Source of the DNA: Candidatus Butyricicoccus avistercoris
GTDB taxonomy: Bacteria > Bacillota > Clostridia > Oscillospirales > Butyricicoccaceae
Length of the DNA stretch: 41,218 bases
Reading direction: 5' to 3'
NCBI GenBank assembly: GCA_019113005.1
Contig: DXIE01000058.1
Span: 1-41,218 of the forward strand
The position numbers and the translations under genes are program-made. Shown here piece by piece: positions 37,985-41,218 of the stretch (position 1 is the stretch's first letter; each line of letters begins with the position of its first letter). The notes below the pieces were generated by a model. That model was not told where the DNA came from. It did no database searches and saw nothing but the letters and a program-made list of their open reading frames with translations.

Positions 37985-38093
37985 GCGTCAGTAGCTCAGT
38001 TGGATAGAGCACATGCCTCCTAAGGTTACGTTACAACGCTCACCTTGGAAAAACCTTAGTTGGGAGCTGAGTCCGATAATTACGGAGGCTGAC
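37985..38093 (+). pseudogene. Broken tRNA-Arg(CCU)-like copy, 5' half intact and 3' half replaced
   Basis: The first 39 bases look like the 5' half of a tRNA-Arg(CCU): acceptor GCGTCAG, D-arm TAGCTCAGTTGGATAGAGC, then ACATGC and anticodon loop CTCCTAA. After AAG the sequence leaves the tRNA: no matching anticodon 3' stem and no T-arm. The replacement folds back: CTAAGGTT (38020-38027) pairs with AACCTTAG (38052-38059), CTCAG (37995-37999) with CTGAG (38067-38071), and GTCAG (37987-37991) with CTGAC (38089-38093). It may be a tRNA gene disrupted by integration or a remnant; see findings. Confidence 0.7.
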
Positions 38094-38108
38094 AAAAAAA
38101 TTAAATAC

Positions 38109-38185
38109 GTCCCAATAGCTCAGTTGGATAGAGCACACGCCTCCTAAGCGTGGGGTCGGAGGTTCAAGTCCTCTTTGGGACGCCA
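38109..38185 (+). tRNA. tRNA-Arg(CCU)
   Basis: Complete cloverleaf: acceptor GTCCCAA with TTGGGAC, D-arm GCTC/GAGC, anticodon stem CACGC/GCGTG around CTCCTAA (anticodon CCU at 38132-38134 approximately), variable GGGTC, T-arm GGAGG-TTCAAGT-CCTCT, discriminator G at 38182 and an encoded CCA at 38183-38185. It reads AGG codons. It sits at the border between AT-rich host DNA and the GC-richer element and would be the integration site. Confidence 0.95.
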
Positions 38186-38194
38186 GCTAACAAC

Positions 38195-38234
38195 GCCGAA
38201 AGCCTTTGTTTTCAAGGGTTTTCGGCTTTTTTTA
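38195..38234 (+). terminator. Terminator after tRNA-Arg
   Basis: GCCGAAAGCCTTTG pairs with CAAGGGTTTTCGGC across a TTTT loop, with two small mismatches, then a run of T. It stops transcription from the tRNA promoter before the element. Confidence 0.9.
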
Positions 38235-38341
38235 ACAAATTCCAGTGTGATTGCTGATACGAAATAATGTTTTCAAATTTTACTTCAAATTCTGATTTTT
38301 GACAAGCCCTAAAAAATCGAACTGCTGTGATAAGACAAAAA

Positions 38342-38465
38342 TTTCTGCTAATCATTAGCAGAAAAAGGGCCGTTTTTGCTAATGAAAAGGCCCTTCCAGC
38401 TAATTAGGCGAAAAATCGTGCTAAAAACCTTGCTAATACAAAAGGCGGATGTTCCGAGTGCTAAG
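38342..38465. repeat. TGCTAA repeats and palindromes in the element leader
   Basis: The 410-base stretch before the first element gene has no reading frame I trust. TGCTAA-type words start at 38346, 38377, 38398 (AGCTAAT), 38419, 38431 and 38459, spaced 31, 21, 21, 12 and 28 bases. The first lies in a perfect palindrome, TTTCTGCTAAT/ATTAGCAGAAA (38342-38364). AAGGGCC (38365-38371) with GGCCCTT (38389-38395) brackets the second. The layout resembles an iteron or regulator-binding array; an origin or control role is inferred. A 70-residue minus frame here (38348-38560) looks spurious. Confidence 0.6.
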
Positions 38466-38503
38466 CCGTTATAAGAAATAAAATTGAATATTACCATGTA
38501 CAT

Positions 38504-38552
38504 AGAGCGTCTATTTGCCCCTGTATCGGGGATGGATAGACGCTCTTTTTTT
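38504..38552 (+). terminator. Strong hairpin terminator/attenuator before the element genes
   Basis: Perfect 11-base arms AGAGCGTCTAT (38504-38514) and ATAGACGCTCT (38536-38546), with an inner CCCC/GGGG pairing and a run of seven T. It stands about 50 bases before the first element gene, so it may insulate or attenuate expression of that operon. Confidence 0.85.
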
Positions 38553-38598
38553 ATGCCCAAAATTCATGGGTAAATCTGAAAGATTGGAGGTTTGATTT

Positions 38599-38823
38599 TT
38601 GAGTAAGATCTTCTATTCCCCAGACAAGCCAAACGACTGCTGTTACTGCCATTTCTGGAAAAACAATAAAACGGGCTGCTGTCTGAGCGAAGAAAATTGT
38701 TACTACTTAATCTCCGTACCCCCAAAGCCGAAGTCGGAATGTGAAGGTTGTCCTTATGGGCGGGATCATCCCTGCATCGGCTGGTGTACCAGGAAGATTA
38801 TGAAGGAAGTGGGGGTGCGTTGA
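38599..38823 (+). CDS. Cys-rich small element protein
   Basis: A 74-residue protein with ten cysteines (14, 15, 17, 27, 28, 34, 48, 51, 59, 63), including CCYC and CEGCPYGRDHPCIGWC, suggesting zinc or metal binding. The start is TTG at 38599 behind TTGGAGG. It resembles the Cys-rich small proteins placed ahead of repA in clostridial conjugative elements (the Cys-rich VLP group may be related); the role is unknown. It ends 1 base before the next small gene, so it is in the same operon. Confidence 0.75.
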   Translation: MSKIFYSPDKPNDCCYCHFWKNNKTGCCLSEENCYYLISVPPKPKSECEGCPYGRDHPCIGWCTRKIMKEVGVR

Positions 38824-38824
38824 T

Positions 38825-39022
38825 ATGTATGAGTATGAACGCAATCGCCGTGACAAGCCAAAATGCTGCAAAGACTGCGAGTATTATCAACCCCGATGGA
38901 AGTACCGCTTCTGCTTTTTTGTCCGATGTCCGTACAAGCTGAAGGATACGACTTTCCGCAGAACCCCTCTGAAAAAAGAGTATTTCCCGCAGAAAGAGGT
39001 GGTGAGGATGAGTGACGTATGA
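38825..39022 (+). CDS. Small Cys-containing element protein
   Basis: A 65-residue basic protein with five cysteines (14, 15, 18, 30, 35), KPKCCKDCEYYQPRWKYRF then CFFVRCPY, a possible single zinc site. Not recognised beyond conjugative elements. The ATG at 38825 immediately follows the preceding stop; its own end overlaps the repA start by 11 bases, a sign of coupled translation. Function unknown. Confidence 0.65.
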   Translation: MYEYERNRRDKPKCCKDCEYYQPRWKYRFCFFVRCPYKLKDTTFRRTPLKKEYFPQKEVVRMSDV

Positions 39023-39914
39023 TTATTTCTATGGTCAGCAAGCGGAGATGTTCACATTCTACCGTGTTCCAAAGGTGTTGTTCACCGAGGAGTGTTTTTG
39101 GAATGTATCAACCGATGCCAAGCTGCTTTACGGTATTCTGCTTGACCGCATGAACCTCTCAGCCCGGAACAATTGGCTGGACGAGGAAGGCCGTGTCTAT
39201 ATCATCTTCACGATTGAAGAAATCAAAGGAGCGTTAGGCTGTGCCGAAAAGAAAGCGGTGAAGCTGCTGGATGAGCTGGAAAAGAAATGCGGTTTGATAG
39301 AACGCAAGCGACAGGGACTGGGGAAACCGAACCTGATCTATGTAAAGGACTTCATTTCCGGTTCTGTGGAAAGACAATTCTTGAATTGTCAAAAGGACAA
39401 TTCTGGAGTTGTCAAAAACACAATTCAGGAACTGTCAAAAGCACAAGGTAATAATACTGATACTAAATATATTGATTTGAGTGATACTGATCCTTTCTTT
39501 CCTTCCGGTTTTTGTGGAAAGGAAGCCGATGGGACTGACGAATTTACCCGATATTATCAGTATTTTTATGAACAGCTTTCCATGGACTATCTGAAACAGG
39601 ATTATCCGTATGACCATGAGATACTCGATCTGATACTGCATCTGATTGTTGAGGTCATGTGCAGTAACCGCAAGCAAATCCGGATTGCCAGTGATGATAA
39701 GCCCATTGAAATTGTCAAAAGCAGTTTTATGAAGCTGGATTCTGAACATATCAGATTTGTATTGAGTTCTTTCAAAGAGAACACAACCGATGTTCGCAAT
39801 ATCAAGCAGTATCTACTTGCTTCGATATACAACGCCCCCTACACCATAAGCGCCCACTATGACGCAAAGGTCAGGCATGATATGGCCTCGGGGAAACTTG
39901 GAGGGAGGTGGTAA
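39012..39914 (+). CDS. repA: RepA_N-type replication initiator
   Basis: A 300-residue initiator. Residues 14-115 match the RepA N-terminal domain (FYRVPKVLFTEECFW, LLYGILLDRMNLS, VYIIFTIEEIKGALGCAEKKAV, RKRQGLGKPNLIYVKDF), with winged helices that bind origin DNA. A linker rich in K, N, Q and S (about 120-175) leads to a C-terminal DUF6017 domain (about 190-300). It starts at GTG 39012, overlapping the previous gene. Such proteins let plasmids and ICEs replicate as circles. GC-rich codon use relative to the host is evident. Confidence 0.92.
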   Translation: MTYDYFYGQQAEMFTFYRVPKVLFTEECFWNVSTDAKLLYGILLDRMNLSARNNWLDEEGRVYIIFTIEEIKGALGCAEKKAVKLLDELEKKCGLIERKRQGLGKPNLIYVKDFISGSVERQFLNCQKDNSGVVKNTIQELSKAQGNNTDTKYIDLSDTDPFFPSGFCGKEADGTDEFTRYYQYFYEQLSMDYLKQDYPYDHEILDLILHLIVEVMCSNRKQIRIASDDKPIEIVKSSFMKLDSEHIRFVLSSFKENTTDVRNIKQYLLASIYNAPYTISAHYDAKVRHDMASGKLGGRW

Positions 39915-39955
39915 TCAATGCAGTATACACAGAATAGAAAGCGAGGTGAAGATAT

Positions 39956-40783
39956 TTGTCGAAAAAAGCAACCGTCATTGCCGTAGTCAACCAGAAAGGC
40001 GGCACAGGCAAGACCACAACCACGGAAAATTTGGGTGTGGGACTGGCAATGGAGGGCAAAAAGGTTTTGTTGGTAGACACAGATCCACAGGCTTCTTTAA
40101 CAGTCAGTCTGGGAAATCCGTACCCGGATACCTTATCTCCCACCCTTTCCGACATGATGGGAAAGATTATGATGGAAAAGCCGATTGTCCCCGGCGAAGG
40201 CATTCTTCATCACCCGGAAGGTGTGGACTTGATGCCTGCCAATATTGAACTGTCAGGCTTAGAGGTTTCCCTGGTCAATGCCATGAGCCGGGAGACCATT
40301 CTCCGTCAGTACCTGGATACGGTCAAGCAGAATTATGACTACATTCTTCTGGACTGTATGCCCTCTTTGGGTATGCTGACAGTCAATGCGTTGGCAGCTG
40401 CCGACAATGTGCTGATCCCTGTTCAGGCGGCATATCTTCCTGCAAAGGGCTTGGAACAGCTGCTGGAAACCATCAACAAGGTCAGACGACAAATCAACCC
40501 AAAATTGAAAATCGAGGGTATTCTTCTGACGATGGTGGACAGCAGAACCAATTATTCCAAGGACATCAGCAATCTGATCCGGGAAAGTTATGGAGGAAAG
40601 CTGAAAGTCTACAAGACAGACATTCCACGTTCTGTTCGTGCAGAGGAAATCAGTGCCGAAGGAGCCAGTATCTTTAAGCACGATCCCAAAGGCAAAGTCG
40701 CTGATGCCTACCGGGTTCTGACAAAGGAGGTGTTAAAAAATGCAGAAAAAAGGCGCAAACATCAGCTTGAAGGGGTACGATGA
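39956..40783 (+). CDS. parA: ParA/Soj-type partition ATPase
   Basis: A 275-residue Walker-type ATPase. The deviant Walker A KGGTGKTTT (14-22) with the signature lysine, DTDPQAS (about 43-49) and LLDCMPSLG (about 129-137) are typical of ParA. It drives segregation of the extrachromosomal form and pairs with ParB, which overlaps it by 44 bases. Start is TTG at 39956 with GAGGTG upstream. Confidence 0.95.
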   Translation: MSKKATVIAVVNQKGGTGKTTTTENLGVGLAMEGKKVLLVDTDPQASLTVSLGNPYPDTLSPTLSDMMGKIMMEKPIVPGEGILHHPEGVDLMPANIELSGLEVSLVNAMSRETILRQYLDTVKQNYDYILLDCMPSLGMLTVNALAAADNVLIPVQAAYLPAKGLEQLLETINKVRRQINPKLKIEGILLTMVDSRTNYSKDISNLIRESYGGKLKVYKTDIPRSVRAEEISAEGASIFKHDPKGKVADAYRVLTKEVLKNAEKRRKHQLEGVR

Positions 40784-41099
40784 TATTTTCTCTACCGACC
40801 AGTCACGAGCTGAAGCCCAGCAGGAACGAGTGCAGGAAATCCCGCTTTCCGATTTACACCCCTTTGAAGGACATCCCTTCCGGGTGGTAGATGATGAGGA
40901 AATGTTGAAAACAGCTGAGAGTGTTCGAGAATTTGGGGTTCTTACACCTGCTATTGTTCGTCCTGACCCTGATGGTGGTTATGAGATCATTTCCGGTCAC
41001 AGGAGACATCGTGCATCTGAGCTTGCCGGGAAAGAAACCATGCCTGCTATTGTCCGTGATATGGACGATGATGCAGCCATCATCTTGATTGGACTATAG
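40740..41099 (+). pseudogene. parB: ParB-family partition protein truncated by an IS3-family insertion
   Basis: The first 115 or so residues are intact ParB: IPLSDLHPFEGHPF, VVRPDP-like loop and ISGHRRHRASELAG, the ParB/Srx CTP-binding motifs. The family is usually about 270-300 residues with a central HTH. At the sequence DDDAAIIL the expected next residues (a conserved stretch of the HTH entry) are replaced by IGL and a stop created by the IS end at about 41090. The rest of the gene should lie on the far side of the IS, outside the window. The ATG follows GGAGG. Confidence 0.85.
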
Positions 41100-41218
41100 T
41101 CAATAAAGTGGACAAGTAAAATTAACTAAAGAATAGAGATTCCATCTGGTTAGGGGAAAGCCCATTGTTATGTGAATGAGGTCTGATAGGATTATAAAAA
41201 CCATCAATGTATTTGACT
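41090..41218 (-). mobile_element. IS3-family insertion sequence (one end)
   Basis: The end begins at or near TGGACTATAGTC (41090), has the TG start expected of IS3-family ends and repeats TGGAC further in (41109-41113). It interrupts parB. The transposase is read on the minus strand, ending at 41122. The other end is outside the window. Confidence 0.7.
41122..41218 (-). CDS. IS3-family transposase OrfB, C-terminal end only
   Basis: The last 31 residues, read on the minus strand and open at the window edge: they include FYNPIRPHSHNNGLSP, the hallmark YN..RPHS..GLSP of the IS3 rve integrase core C-terminus, then a stop. The catalytic DDE residues are outside the window. The short tail after GLSP is typical. 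Confidence 0.85.
   Translation of the reverse strand, partial: VKYIDGFYNPIRPHSHNNGLSPNQMESLFFS

Larger units (their letters stand above)
38183..41218. mobile_element. Left end of a putative integrative and conjugative element in the tRNA-Arg locus
   Basis: After the tRNA the base composition and codon use become clearly more GC-rich than the preceding 38 kb. The gene order (two Cys-rich small proteins, RepA_N initiator, ParA, ParB) is the replication/partition module seen in many clostridial Tn1549/CTn-type elements. Start near the 3' end of an intact tRNA gene fits tRNA-targeted integration. Integrase, conjugation genes and the right end are beyond the window, so class and borders are inferred. 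Confidence 0.75.

Noticed and set aside
37985-38093. Group I or group II intron in the tRNA-Arg copy
   Set aside because: tRNA-Arg(CCU) can host group I introns, but the extra sequence is only about 60 bases, has none of the P3-P8 core, and the 3' tRNA half does not resume.
38348-38560. 70-residue minus-strand frame in the element leader
   Set aside because: It runs across palindromes, TGCTAA repeats and a terminator, has no recognisable protein features, and is on the strand opposite to the operon.
39859-40248. 129-residue plus frame overlapping repA and parA
   Set aside because: It is a shifted reading of parA (the Gly/Lys/His-rich text mirrors the Walker A region) and has no own ribosome binding site.

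Overview
The window is AT-rich, single-strand-blocked bacterial DNA of Clostridia type (Firmicutes). The support is a GatCA amidotransferase, an alaS leader of T-box type, an FMN riboswitch before ribU, FAD-dependent ThyX, MltG next to a U32 peptidase, strong AGGAGG-type ribosome binding sites and promoters with TGnTATAAT. Gene content suggests an anaerobic gut Clostridium relative (Oscillospiraceae or Lachnospiraceae); the family cannot be fixed from sequence alone.

Layout. 1-3.6 kb (minus): gatA (cut by the window edge), gatC, ligA. 3.7-7.1 kb: a LysR regulator divergent from a four-gene plus-strand cluster (flavoprotein, cyclophilin-like lipoprotein, maltose-type acetyltransferase, carboxymuconolactone-decarboxylase/cupin fusion). 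7.1-10.8 kb: a YcxB-like membrane protein and a two-component system. 10.8-26.8 kb (minus): housekeeping genes: ribU under an FMN riboswitch, rnmV, holA, comEC, a HIT protein, alaS under a T-box, a U32 peptidase, mltG, a CPBP-fold membrane protein, 5-formyl-THF cyclo-ligase, a DJ-1 protein, a GNAT and a DUF2156 transferase, thyX and a TagA-type glycosyltransferase. 27-35 kb: a second CPBP protease (plus), then on the minus strand a cysteine desulfidase gene followed by oppABCDF and a small membrane protein. 35.3-37.9 kb (plus): a membrane protein paired with a three-repeat, signal-less beta-sandwich protein, then a DHH phosphoesterase.

38.0 kb to the end is different DNA. A sigma-A promoter precedes a broken tRNA-Arg(CCU)-like copy and then an intact tRNA-Arg(CCU). 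After the tRNA terminator the sequence becomes visibly more GC-rich and carries a repeat-rich leader, two Cys-rich small proteins, a RepA_N replication initiator, ParA and ParB. I read this as the left end of an integrative and conjugative element in the tRNA-Arg locus. parB is cut by an IS3-family insertion whose transposase 3' end fills the last 100 bases.

The least explained parts are the tRNA/element junction with its nested tRNA-derived fold, the phased TGCTAA repeats in the element leader, the 35.3-36.8 kb pair, a ComEC whose metallo-beta-lactamase motif is decayed, and a CPBP protein that has lost part of its active site.
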